NCBI GenBank assembly: GCA_963573305.1
Contig: OY754337.1
Coordinates: 73,009,094-73,073,093 of the forward strand
Source of the DNA: Pyrrhosoma nymphula
Lineage: Eukaryota > Arthropoda > Insecta > Odonata > Coenagrionidae
Length of the DNA stretch: 64,000 nt
Direction of reading: 5' to 3'
Shown: piece by piece, positions 48,726-59,028 of the stretch
Numbering within the stretch: position 1 is the first letter of the stretch
Layout: the number at the start of each line of letters is the position of its first letter
Position numbers and translations under genes: made by a program
Notes under the pieces: model-generated
What the model was told of the DNA's origin: nothing
What the model saw: only the letters and a program-made list of their open reading frames with translations
Database searches by the model: none

Positions 48726-48790
48726 GAGCCGTTACCAGGTACGCCACGTGGAGGCTGGTGGTCCGGCTTTCGTACCCTTATTATTATTAT

Positions 48791-49149
48791 GTAGTTAAGT
48801 TGCATTGTCTTTCTCAATTATTTATTATGTATTAATTTTTGGCAAGGTATTGGTTAGAGGGTTTGGAGAGTCCTGATCAATTTGTCTCAGAATTTCCAAA
48901 CTTAAAAAGACTATCCTTTCCTCCCCAAAAGGGCTATTGATCAGTGGACTTGAATAACCAATTTCCCGTTTCCAAGTGGGCAGCTTTCCTCCAATTTTTC
49001 CTCTTCGTGAGAAAGGGCCGAGGACGGAAGAGTGCGCAAGTTTCAAAGCCTTGGAAGAGGTTTAGCGTGGGCTGAACCATCTTAAGTGGATTCTAATTCG
49101 GGGATCAGAGACATGGTCAGTGGGCAAGGATTTATATTATAAGAACGAT
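48791..49149. other. No feature seen
   Basis: Spacer between two LINE remnants. The minus-strand open frame 48,825-49,046 has no recognisable motif. Confidence 0.45.
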
Positions 49150-49680
49150 TTCCGTTCTCCTTACGTACTCTGAATTTATCCCATTGCTATTTATTCTCAT
49201 ACTGCTATTTGGCCTCGTGAACATGTTACCTCAATTTCTTATGATCTTTTTCATCTTCCTCGGTTATCCTCATCTGTTTCGTGTGCCACTGATCATTCCA
49301 TCGCATTCCAAGTTCCGTAGGGGGACTTCTTCTTTCTGGATTTGGATGCTGATTTGATTTGTCATGCAAACTTCTATAATTATGATGACATAGCCTATCC
49401 ACCTCAATTTCTTACTTCTGGCACCAACCACTGTATCGGGTATAATTTTTAAATCTCCAATTCATCTATTGTATTTAAGTTCCCAAATATTACCTTCGTT
49501 GGTGCAGATATCTTGCCTAATGCTTTATTTTCGAATATCTTCGACCTTTTTCCTGCATTAAAACATTCAAAATCCGTGTTTCTGCGTTATATTGTAACAC
49601 TAGACTAATAGTGGTTTTATAAATTTAAGTTTTCTATACCTCTGTAGCAATTTTGATGTCAGCTTTCTCCTGGTTACATT
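49150..49680 (-). pseudogene. RTE-type LINE C-terminal remnant, minus strand
   Basis: Read on the minus strand in changing frames, the segment gives AETRILNVLMQEKGRRYSKI, then ARSKKLRWIGYVI, then HPNPERRSPPTELGMRWNDQ. This is the order of the LINE C-terminus (ETW.L...ER.ILR.I, ....RRL.W.GHV.R, GRP..RW.D). Stops and frameshifts are frequent, so it is old. It is a different subfamily from the remnants at 16.6 and 33.8 kb. Confidence 0.6.
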
Positions 49681-50827
49681 CTTCTATAAAAGAAAGAATT
49701 TTCAGACACTACAGGCAGACACGCCGTTTTCGGGCTGTGGAAATAAATGAACAAATAAAAAATAAAAAAGTAATTAAAATGTGAAGAGGCCGAGTATTTT
49801 CCTTTTATATTAAGTATATTTTTTACAATTTATGCATGCGTGAGGGAAAGTGTAGATATTTTGGGCGAAATTCGTTGTTAGGAATACCGTTTGAAACCCA
49901 CCCCATTCTCCGCAGGAAAAGCTGAAATGACATCTGTGTGCATGAAGCTCTAAATTATTGGAAGAAATGGACAAATCATCAAGTTCCAGCGCATTGTGCT
50001 TGATTGTTATGTGTTAACTGAGTGGAATAACACGCGTGCTTTGAAAAAGAAAGCGCAATTCGGGGAAATGAACTCGATGAGAAATAACGGGGTGGATGAA
50101 GAAGGAAAGAAATATGACATTGACCGCGATAGGCGGCGGTTGCTCATGCGGAGGGAGTTCATTTATTTTTTCAAAGCTTGAGGAGGGGGAGGGGTGGGGA
50201 ATGGGGAGGTGGACGGAGGAAAATGTCCAATTTCTACTCATGCTCAAATCTCCATCCCTCCATTCATCCCACCACTTTGACCAACCACCCACGCTTCGGC
50301 TTCCGGCCGACCGCGTCAATTTAACGAGAAGTGGACCGGTGAAAGAACTGCTGAGGGACAACCTCTCCTTCCTTCCCCCCCCCCCCCCGAAGTTCAACCC
50401 CCCCTCTACATCTGCCGCTCACACACATTTAATAACATACTATCTGAAATACCTGACGTCGCCCAGGAGTGGAATGAAATATATTTTTATAGTTAAATAT
50501 TTTTCATCCGCAAAAATAAACATTCTCAATGTCAAAATATTTTCCAAATCCCAAGCTTCCCTTCTTTTCTATTAGTAAATTTATTGCTATAGCTTTTTAA
50601 ACTTTAATTTATAGAACATTTAAAACGAGTAAGTATTACCTGTTTTATCGAAAGTTAAATATCGGAAAAGTTTTAAAATCTAAAGGAAAACATGTAGTAG
50701 AGGTCATAGAGAAACAGCATCACCAAGACCGGGCCACATCATCAACGGAGTACGAGAATGTTTCTTTTGAATCAAATCGCTCTACGTATATACAAGATGG
50801 TTGAAGGGTTGACTGTGTGGAATTTCG
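49681..50827. other. Unassigned, with a C14 run
   Basis: A purine-rich patch at 50,160-50,220 and a pyrimidine-rich patch with 14 consecutive C (50,375-50,388) generate overlapping open frames on both strands (50,014-50,575). No domain is recognised. Confidence 0.5.
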
Positions 50828-50886
50828 GCATGATGTAATAATTAAAGCTTTGTAATATTCCACACTTTTATTATTAGTTCAATCCT

Positions 50887-50918
50887 GACCGGTTTCAATA
50901 TAAACACATCATCATCAG
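50887..50918 (-). ncRNA. Hammerhead-like core, left arm
   Basis: CTGATGA, TGATGTGTTTATATT (AUGU could pair with AUAU only weakly), GAAA, CCGG, TC. CCGG is self-complementary, which in minimal hammerheads is compatible with stem III formed between two RNA molecules. An extra base separates the CUGAUGA core from the stem, so catalytic activity is uncertain. Confidence 0.35.
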
Positions 50919-51303
50919 AGGCCAAAAATGCAGCGTACAGAGGTGGCGGCTTGATATATATACTGGGTTCCCGGGGAAGAAAGTAAGGAAGTGGTTGAGA
51001 TTGGGGAGGAGAGATATTAGTAAAGAGGTTGGGGTTAACGGGGCAAGGTTACGGGAATTTTAAAACCAACAGCGTCAAGAGTTAAATTGATGTTATTCCT
51101 GACTAATTGTCCCCCCTTTTTAACGTGCCTCTCCCTCCCTCTTTTAACTCTTGACGATGTTGGTTTTAAATTTCCCGTGACCTTGCACCGTTAACCCCCG
51201 TCTCTTTACTAATATCTTCCCCCCCACCACAACCACCTCCATACTTCCTTCACCGGGAACCCAGTATGTATATCAAGCCCTCTGTACGCTGCAATTTTGG
51301 CCT

Positions 51304-51335
51304 CTGATGATGATGTGTTTACATTGAAACCGGTC
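51304..51335 (+). ncRNA. Hammerhead-like core, right arm
   Basis: CTGATGA, TGATGTGTTTACATT with AUGU/ACAU able to pair as stem II, then GAAA, CCGG, TC. The predicted scissile position would follow TC. It is a mirror copy of the motif at 50,887-50,918. The match to the type I hammerhead layout is by eye only. Confidence 0.4.
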
Positions 51336-51395
51336 AGGCTTGTACTAATAATAAAACAGTGTGGAATATTACAATGTTTTAATTATTACATCACG

Positions 51396-52127
51396 CTTTA
51401 CATATATTTAACGTTTTAAAATCCATCTCCTTGACAATAAAAGGAAATATGTTTCCTCAAAATGGTTCCTAACAAAAGGTCTACCTATGATGTGGCTCTA
51501 ATATTTTGAACGTTTTTAAAAATTAAACTCGTATATAATCCTGAACTTGGAAACTGATAAAAAAACCCGAAATCTCAATATATACCATGTGCGGCCGTGA
51601 ATGAGGGCATACAAAACAAATGTTATAATTAAATTGTAAATTATCTCATAAAAAAATAAAATTAAATAATTATAAACACCGTTCTATCTACTGCAGAAAT
51701 AATTCAAAATTACCTGCGTTATCTCAAAACTTGTTGTCCAAATCTGGCAGCAAATTGACATTTAGAAATATTTCTTGAGGACTATGTCTACTCAAGTATT
51801 TAAAAAATTTTGAAGAGGAAGTTTTTATGCAAATTCAAACGTTGAGTTGCTCATTCATATAGATGATTGCGTACGGAATATCTTTCTCCTGCTATCTCCT
51901 CCTTAATCTGTCTCCCTGTTGACCCACCAATCGCTCCGATGTAGCTTTTCTTTCGAAGACTTGATCGTATCCTTTCAAGGACTCTTTTGCCTCCATCATC
52001 TCCCGACTACATGCCTATGTGATTTCATTGCCATGTCTTCTCACCAGGTGGAAGTCAAGGATCGGTTCCTTGATCATTTAGGTGCCGCTATCGTGCGTCC
52101 CCGTCGGTTAAAACATTGGGGGCTTAG
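51396..52127. other. No feature seen
   Basis: AT-rich; the plus frame 51,919-52,182 runs into the P-like element end and has no recognisable domain. Confidence 0.45.
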
Positions 52128-53474
52128 AATTGGGTATTTTCCACGTACTTCAAACTACCGATATTCTGATTCTGTTACTTGAACTTATTGCATTGGCTAA
52201 ATGTTTTCTAATCAAATTGTATGAATTTCGGTTTTAAAAGCTAAAGAAAGTCGAAGGTTACGAATCCTCCCGAGCACAATCCGAAAACAACCGAATGACC
52301 TGTGACGTCATTTTCGCTGTTTACATTTAGACCCAGGCGTTTTCTTATGCTTACGGTGGAAACTGGTGCGGTGAAATTAGTTTTGGACGTTTTTCTGTGT
52401 TTGATGTGACTTTAAATGGTATATATAGATGGTGTTTTGTGCCACAATGTACAAATACATCGGTGAAAACACCGAACAAAAAATGCATTCACGCAATCAC
52501 GACATTGAATGTTTGAAATGCCATCCTTGGATTCCTCAATATCCACCTGCAAACATGTATGCTTTACTTCGCCCTTTGTGTTCTGGACATATTCTTGCAA
52601 TGACTGTTCACAGTGGTCTATCTCTCTTCACTTAGACGTATCCTATTACATTACCACCATAACTCTCAAGAGAATCTTTATCTATAATAAAGCAATACTT
52701 AAATTAAACTTTGAATAGACATTTAGGAGATGAGAATCTATTTTTAGGCATTTCTATAGCAGAGAAGCCACTTATAGAAACCTCTAAAAACAATCACAAA
52801 TTAACGTCTTAAGTGTGTTAAGTATTTGCAGCGTAAATATTTGGCAAGTACTGTGTGTTATTTTGATATGTTACTAAGGTACTGTTTGTTTACTGTTGCA
52901 TGGACTGGTATGGACTTTGAGAAATAAAGAAGAAGTATTACAATGATTATGAGTGTATTGGAAAAACAATTTATAAAGCTCATACACCAAATACATAATT
53001 TATGGATTAAAATGATAAACAACAGAAATAATGATTTTACAAGCAAACTTTATGCTCACAGTTTTTGGACTTAAGCTCCACGAATTTCGGAAGCAGTAAA
53101 TCGCTCGTCCTTCTTCATAAAAACGCCTACCATAAACATATACTTTGGGTAAATTATCTTATGTGGTTTTCATAAAACCATTGCACGCCATAGCCTTTGT
53201 TTTCAATTAAAACTCTTTAAATATACGGTCTCTTCTACAGTCCTTCACTTTCTCCCTCACAGCTGTCTATCGCTCAGCGAAAATGACGTCAAGCCAATCA
53301 GATTTCGTTTCGCAGCCGAGTAAAAAAATTTGAAATTTCCACTATTTTACTCTTAAATATCTCATTTAATATTGAATCAATTCTAAAACTATTTTCACTT
53401 CGCAAACATTTTGAATTAAAGTAACATATAAAGATCCGTTTACTTAAATTTAAAATTTTGGAAAATACCCAATT
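52128..53474. mobile_element. P-element-like DNA transposon remnant with THAP fragment
   Basis: Perfect 16-bp terminal inverted repeats: AATTGGGTATTTTCCA (52,128-52,143) and its reverse complement (53,459-53,474). A second perfect 17-bp pair lies inside: TGACGTCATTTTCGCTG (52,303-52,319) and its reverse complement (53,275-53,291), 175 and 183 bp from the respective ends. Terminal plus symmetric subterminal inverted repeats are the architecture of P elements. Between them lies a THAP-domain remnant. No intact 8-bp target duplication is visible (GGGCTTAG against GTCGTCGG), and 1,347 bp is too short for a full transposase, so this is a decayed or internally deleted copy. Confidence 0.65.
52416..52515 (+). 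pseudogene. THAP-type zinc finger remnant
   Basis: The frame starting near 52,420 reads IYRWCFVPQCTNTSVKTPNK followed by KCIHAITTLNV and a stop. C-x4-C (CFVPQC) followed by TS.KTP.K is the start of a THAP DNA-binding domain as found in P-element transposases and derived insect proteins. The downstream Cys/His pair of the finger is lost after the stop. It binds DNA ends in intact relatives; here it is a fragment. Confidence 0.6.
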
Positions 53475-54571
53475 GTCGTCGGACGGGAATAGCATGAGGT
53501 GGGAAGAGGATATGCCAATGATTTTCAATCATGATATCATCGCTCATTGGTATGTAATGGATGCATTCCATCAGAATGGTGGGCTTTAATCAGCTTGGAG
53601 TTTTCTTTGAAAGTCGATTTTTTCAAGCCCTTTATTTCAATATCCAGTAACCCTTGAGCGTATAATCTACTTCCTTCCTCGCGCTTCCAGTCGATTTAAG
53701 GCAATGTTTACGTTTTGATTGTCATTGCGATATCCATGCATATGCTAATATCTATAACTTTTGGCAAGTACTTCATAATATTCTCGGACTATTTTTAAGG
53801 ATGGTGGCAAGGCAAGTTCTGTTACATTTGTGTGTAATTAAATATTGTCTGGCGAGTAACCCAATAAAAGTTAGTCTCGATTACTGGACAGGAATATGTG
53901 GTGGGCGTCGTAATAAATTGAGATGAATCATCAGCACTTAGTAAACCCGTCGACAGAGGATGTATCCATAAATACAATATTTTAGCAAGATTTCCTCAGG
54001 ACCAAAATGGAAATTTGGAAGGCAATAAGATGCTTAAGAATGCTACACTTTCAATCGTTCATATATTGTTTGTGATGGACAATTTAAAGAAATATGCGCT
54101 GTCAAGAGCTGTAAACTGACGTATTTACTGCCATTTTTTATAATTATATTTCCTGTTAACTTTGTTTTTCTTATGAAAAGAAAGTGATAGCTTGCTATTT
54201 GCTTATGTAAATATTTATTGAGCAAACAGGCCAGAATAGCACGCGTTAAAACGTGAACAGCGGTGATAGTGCGTTTAAAAGAACCCGGTTTTTCCATATT
54301 TGCAATAAAAAATTTTCCTTAGGTCCATTTAATCCATTAAGAAATACAGCATTGCTCTTTAACTCCGGAATAGCCAGAGACAAAACCAGCTAACAATTAT
54401 ACTCATAATTTGATTTTTGCTAAGCCATGTTCAAGTCACTTTATTGCATTAACCAAGCCTTCATGTTTTTGTTATTAATGTGATCATGTATTGTTTCGCT
54501 GCCTGCTTCAATCCATATTTGTCTACAAAATTGTGATTATGCTGTAAATTAGATTTTTCTCTCGGTTGTAT
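53475..54571. other. No feature seen
   Basis: AT-rich; nothing recognised. The minus frame 54,043-54,297 has no known motif. Confidence 0.5.
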
Positions 54572-54607
54572 AATCATGTTTGCCACAGAGTGGTGAAACA
54601 CGTCGTG
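54572..54607 (+). repeat. Solo hammerhead-like arm
   Basis: AATCATG, TTTGCCAC-AGA-GTGGT stem-loop, GAAA, CACG, TC, GTGC. It is closely related to the plus arm at 29,161-29,195 but with GAAA intact and CGCG changed to CACG. No second arm was found next to it. Confidence 0.5.
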
Positions 54608-55559
54608 CCCCTCAAGTGCTTTATGTATCATGAATGTTAAAATGAATTTGACGCAACATGGCTTTGTTTATGTGTATTTTCTTTTGCTGCAGTTGGGAAT
54701 ATTAATGAAAACTTGTGCTATTTTTACGTAACTATAGTCTTACAAAAATGTGAAAAAAGGTACAGTAATTGAACAGAATATTCGAATATTAAAAATGAAA
54801 TCAGTTTTATAGTCTATAACTATTTTCTATAAAACTTTCCACTGCAAATTATACCGTGTGAATATGTGGATCTGAATGGGAATTTAACCGTTGATGGCGA
54901 GCTGATAGCATTGCGGGAACGTGGAAATTTATGTCAGCGCAAATGCAGTCCTGCAGTACAGGCTTAACTCCAACGTGACGTGGCTTATAGGAGTAGTTGA
55001 ACCCGACTCCTCACCTCCACCTCCATCAATCTGCGTGACTTCATAAATGGACTAAGAAGTCGACGGAGTTACACCCTGGGGATACCTAGACGGAGTGTGA
55101 GAGCTTCTTGAAAACGGGGAATAGGTTTTCAGTGCAGCAAGAGCAGCCAATTCATTTCATCTTTTTCCCACTCTAATTTCCTCGGATTCCGAAGACGACT
55201 GATGAGGGACCTCGCCGTGAGATGAGCGACGATGTACTCGGAGGAGTCATCGCGTAGTGAGTGTGGCAGAGTGAAGATGAAGAATAAATGGATCATTGAA
55301 GAAGAAGCGCGAGGACTGCCTGTTGCACTTTACCTCCCAGCCAGTGGCTGTTGCGGTGAAAGTTAAAGTATTGCGAGAAAATCGTGCTGGCCTTATTAAG
55401 TTAAAATTCACCTTATTTATGATGGTATTATTTAGCAGTTGAGGCGAGAAAAGGAGTTTGTAAGGCTTTAGGTCGTTTTGGAAGGCACATTGCTGGAGAA
55501 GAGAGAATAGATTTGGGATTCTGAGAAAAGAGGGATGAAGTATCACCATTAGTCGTTCA
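54608..55559. other. No feature seen
   Basis: Mixed composition; a somewhat GC-richer stretch at 54,890-55,220. The minus frame 55,247-55,549 (100 aa) has no recognisable domain. Confidence 0.45.
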
Positions 55560-55700
55560 ATTCTACGATTTGTTTACTGCAGCCCTCAATTCTACCCTGT
55601 CACCTTCTACCTGCTTTTTTCCCTTGTAGCTCACCTGTTTCATATCCCCTTTTAGTTGGTCTGTGTATTTATCCATTCGTCTTCTTCGTGGGACTTTCCC
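55560..55700 (-). pseudogene. Possible LINE C-terminus, minus strand
   Basis: The minus strand reads VPRRRRMDKYTDQLKGDM, then KQVEGDRVELRAAVNKS and a stop. This is compatible with the last segment of RTE-type LINE proteins (GRPR.RW.D.I..DL........A.DR..WR). It is short and no other LINE part lies directly upstream, so the call is weak. Confidence 0.35.
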
Positions 55701-56501
55701 TGCTATCAAGTTCCTATTCGAATTCCTTGTGTTTAAAAGTTTGTCCTATCCATCTGGACCCTGTCTTCCTAATAGTGCTCCAAAGAGTTTTCTCCTCTTA
55801 TACATTCTCTACATTTCTTTATTTCTGATCCTAACTGTACTTTTACTCTTCAGCATCCGCCTCAAACTCCAAGTTACAAAAGTCTTTTCCTTTTGTTCCA
55901 TATTTCTGATCGTTCATTTCTCAGAACTATTTAGCCCAACACGGTTGTTTTAAGGTAGGTACTGCTTCCGTATTTTATTTGATTTTATTTATAAAATAGA
56001 AAGGGAATAGGAAAAAGGAATTGAAAGAGGCAGAGGACGAAAGTGAATTCTATGTCACATCGTTCCTTTCATCGTCGCTGGTGTACGGTGAAGTGCGCTG
56101 ATGTGTTCCGATCTGTATGAAAAGCTCCCAATGAGGCATTCAGATAGGGGAGGTAAACTATTTTATACGTCTTAAATTGATGAACAAGCTGAGAGGGGCA
56201 TTATTCGCTTCTATAAACATTCTCGAATTGAAAAATGGTATAGGAATGCGTTAATTCTATTTTTGATAGAAATTAGCTCCTGGCTTTTCAGTATTTTGCT
56301 GCATATCCTGGTGAGGGCAGCACATATTTACAACCAGTACCCGAAATGAATACTTTGCGGGGACGAATAATACTTAACCGCTCCCGTTCAATCGAATGAA
56401 TCTGGGTTTGCGATACTAATATTCTCTTTCCTGAAGACACCCGAATTCTAAGAATGCATCGAAGCTTTTAGCCCACGCTTCTAGCTTTAGCTGAAACGCA
56501 T
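55701..56501. other. No feature seen
   Basis: Pyrimidine-leaning then AT-rich; the plus frame 55,663-55,953 is hydrophobic by composition and is not supported as a gene. Confidence 0.45.
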
Positions 56502-56641
56502 AGCATGGTATTCAGAATACTTGCTTAGCGCGCTTGTATGGCATGCTCAACGCCATCACTGCGTCATGACGCAATGATGACGTTGATGACCTATCACGCT
56601 CAAGCGTGCTTGCCGAAAGTACGCTTGGGCATATCATGGTA
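56502..56641. mobile_element. MITE-like foldback, about 140 bp
   Basis: The left half runs CATGGTAT...TACTTGCTTAGCGCGCTTG...CTCAACGCCATCACTGCGTCAT. The right half mirrors it as ATGACGCAATGATGACGTTG...CAAGCGTGCTTGCCGAAAGTA...ATATCATGG. The centre TGCGTCATGACGCA is a perfect palindrome; the outer arms are diverged and carry an internal AAGC.TGCTTG repetition. Confidence 0.75.
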
Positions 56642-57080
56642 TCGCAATTGCCTATCTGAGTGCACGTCGATTGTTTACTTTTGTATGTACTAGAGTGTTA
56701 ACATTGTATAACCAAATACGCGGCTCGGCGTCAAAACAAGCGAAGAGCAGAAGGCGTAGTGGTGGGAACTTAATAACCATAGAGGTCGAAAGGCATTTGT
56801 TTTTCCTGATTTAATTTGGACTCCTGGCTGGCCTGAATTATTCCCGGCTGTGCTTCTGAGCTATCGACCCTTGACTGTCAGTTAACGGGCTGCTTGGCTG
56901 AGTAAATAATGACCAGTAGCCATTTCTCTAACTAGAAAGAAGGAGAGAAACAATGAGAAATTCTGTTTCATATAGGGTTTATCTTTTTTGAGGAAGATAT
57001 TCTAAAGTTAGAGAACGTGACCCTAGGGCCCATCGATTTAGTTTCCAAATTGGCAGTTTTTTAATCCAACATCCTGACAT
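56642..57080. other. No feature seen
   Basis: AT-rich spacer. A polypyrimidine-like stretch precedes the candidate splice acceptor at 57,098. Confidence 0.4.
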
Positions 57081-57098
57081 ATGTTCTTTTTTGAACAG

Positions 57099-57290
57099 AG
57101 AAACTCATCAAATACTTCTGCAATAACGCTCGAGTTAATAGTCAATACCACAGGGCTTATTGTGAGTAAAAGCGCAAACGATCGAAGGAGTTATGCTAAT
57201 AACGGAGAAAATATTGTAATTTTGTTTCTTCTCCTTCCAGCGGTTTTTGTAAATGGAGCCCTATCAGGATCGATTAGTCTATTTATTTAA
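57099..57290 (+). CDS. Weak candidate terminal exon, unknown protein
   Basis: A TTCTTTTTTGAACAG acceptor-like sequence ends at 57,098. The frame that follows has three N-glycosylation sequons (NSS, NTS, NTT) and ends with a hydrophobic stretch (NIVILFLLLPAVFVNGALSG) just before the stop at 57,288-57,290. Such a C-terminus would fit a membrane or GPI-anchored protein. No homologue is recognised, no upstream exon is found, and there is no nearby AATAAA. It may well be chance. Confidence 0.15.
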   Translation, partial: RNSSNTSAITLELIVNTTGLIVSKSANDRRSYANNGENIVILFLLLPAVFVNGALSGSISLFI

Positions 57291-58975
57291 TTTGAAAGGA
57301 CGTCCTAGGTCAAAGCTATTTACCAGACGTACATGTTTCAGATTTTCGTCTTCAAATGGGTTTTCACTTTAAATTCTGCGGATGGACATAATGGCGAATC
57401 TCGGCTTGAAATGTCGTTAAAATTGTTAGGGATGGGGGTACCTATGGCTGACAGTGATGTAGTACGTAAAATGTTTATTTACATATTACTTGGAAAATAT
57501 AAGAGATATATAATCATAAATTTTCCAGTTAAAAGAAGGCTAAAAAAGTTAAACAAACGATCATTTTGGAATTGATGAAATCATCCTACGAAATCGTGTT
57601 ACCACCAAGTATTGACACATAAATAAGCATGTGTTTCCGACTACGTAAAACTAATCTACGTCGACGAAATTTATTTCTGTAAGTTCGAGAGGTGGGCTTA
57701 TGTGATGGTCTTATAATCGTTGTAAGGACTAAAACCACAAAACAAAGGGAATTAAAAGGTTAAAAATTGAGAATGAAGTTATATGAAGATATGTATTTCG
57801 GATTAAATGTCAAAATATTTTTTAAAATTGGGAAGTCAATGCCTATAAAAGGGTTTTACAAGATGAAAGGGCATCAAATTCTGAACATTTAAAGTTCAGA
57901 ACGTCATACAAGGAACTTTCCGGGAAATTTTATCCCCGATTTTCGAAAAAATAAGGTTCAGTCTATTACCACCTACTGTAGTGTCTTGGACGCTACTCGT
58001 CACTTAAAAAAAATATTGTTATTCTTTTTCAAAATACACTCTCAAGTCACTATGAAATTGATTGGACGCCTTTCATAAAAATCTATTTTCACGTGAACGG
58101 GATACCTGTGACTATTCCACGAATGACTTATACGTTCACCCGAACACCCATTCCCTCACCTCTTGGGTCCATTAACCAGTTCGGGATATCCATTCACTCC
58201 TAAAAATATAGCGCGATTTAAAATTTAGCGTGAATTCCAGCGAAAACAATCAAGGTAATGCTGTGCAGGTACGGGATAAAATACTGAAGTCGAAACTTTC
58301 AATATTGACCTGAGGAGTTTTTTTTTCAGTCAACGTACGGAGGACTCGTGTTCGTCTCAAAAATTTGCATTTTTGTGCTCGGTGAATGGAAGACCGTTGT
58401 TTCGTGCATAATTGAAGGCAGAGTTTATTTGTTTGCGTACAAAACATTCGTTTAACTCTGCTCACGCTTTGAAATTCTCTCGTTATTCGCCTAACTTACC
58501 ATGCATTACAAAACTGCTAAAAATGCATATTGCAAGGCACATTAGTTACTTCATGTCGCGTCACCAGTAAATGGAAAGATTACGCAAAAAATCTGCGGCA
58601 TTAATTCTTGCTCCCTACGGATTTATAAATATTGTTGATATTGAAACCCGCTACTAGACTTCGAAGCAAAAATATATGGCATTTGAGCAGGTTTTCATTC
58701 CATAGCAGACAATCACGGAGATTTGGTCATCTACGCTATAGGAATGAAGAGAGAGAAATGAAAATCTATCTGAAAAGAACATGTAATTTGAAAATATTAG
58801 AGGGCGTGGAGTTGGATTTTTAAGTTCAATAGACCCTAAAATTATAGAACTTGTTGCCAAGGAGGATTAGATGATTCAAGGATCTTTTTTAGCTCGAATA
58901 TTTCGCCTCGTAGGGCTTGTATTGCGGGATCTGGTTCAATAAAATGTCCTCTAGTGGCTTCCTTGTGTTCCTTTC
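57291..58975. other. No feature seen
   Basis: AT-rich; nothing recognised. Confidence 0.5.
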
Positions 58976-59028
58976 CAATGCATTCCTTTCCTTTGTGTGT
59001 CTATCACACAAAGGAAAGGGATGCATTG
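58976..59028. repeat. Nearly perfect 24-bp hairpin
   Basis: CAATGCATTCCTTTCCTTTG then TGTG (58,976-58,999) pairs with CACACAAAGGAAAGGGATGC then ATTG (59,005-59,028) around a 5-base TCTAT loop, with a single mismatch. The high identity suggests recent origin or constraint. Confidence 0.9.

Larger units (their letters stand above)
45050..48790 (-). mobile_element. R2-like LINE with restriction-like endonuclease, nearly full length
   Basis: A single minus-strand non-LTR retrotransposon. The 5' edge lies near the TTATTATTATTATG stretch at 48,779-48,792 and the 3' edge somewhere below 45,130, in AT-rich sequence after a GC-richer 3' UTR. Its one long ORF runs from 48,725 to 45,164 and has the family order: N-terminal region, RT, zinc knuckle, PD-(D/E)XK endonuclease. 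The segment is more GC-rich than its flanks and keeps its frame well, so it is among the younger elements here. No clear target duplication was found, and it is not visibly in rDNA, so a site-specific R2 insertion is not supported. Confidence 0.85.
50828..51395. mobile_element. Large foldback, two about 255-bp arms, each with a hammerhead-like motif
   Basis: The left arm (50,828-51,085) and right arm (51,143-51,395) are inverted copies around a loop of about 57 bp. Matching landmarks include CATGATGTAATAATTAAA and its mirror, TGTAATATTCCACAC / GTGTGGAATATTACA, ACTGGGTTCCCGG / CCGGGAACCCAGT and TCAAGAGTTAA / TTAACTCTTGA. The right arm reads on the plus strand CTGATGA (51,304-51,310), TGATGTGTTTACATT, GAAA (51,326-51,329), CCGG, TC. 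The left arm has the same on the minus strand (50,918-50,887). No protein is encoded. Confidence 0.92.

Noticed and set aside
46041..48798. Plus-strand open frames of up to 181 codons within the LINE
   Set aside because: They are antisense shadows of the GC-richer minus-strand LINE ORF and carry no motif of their own.
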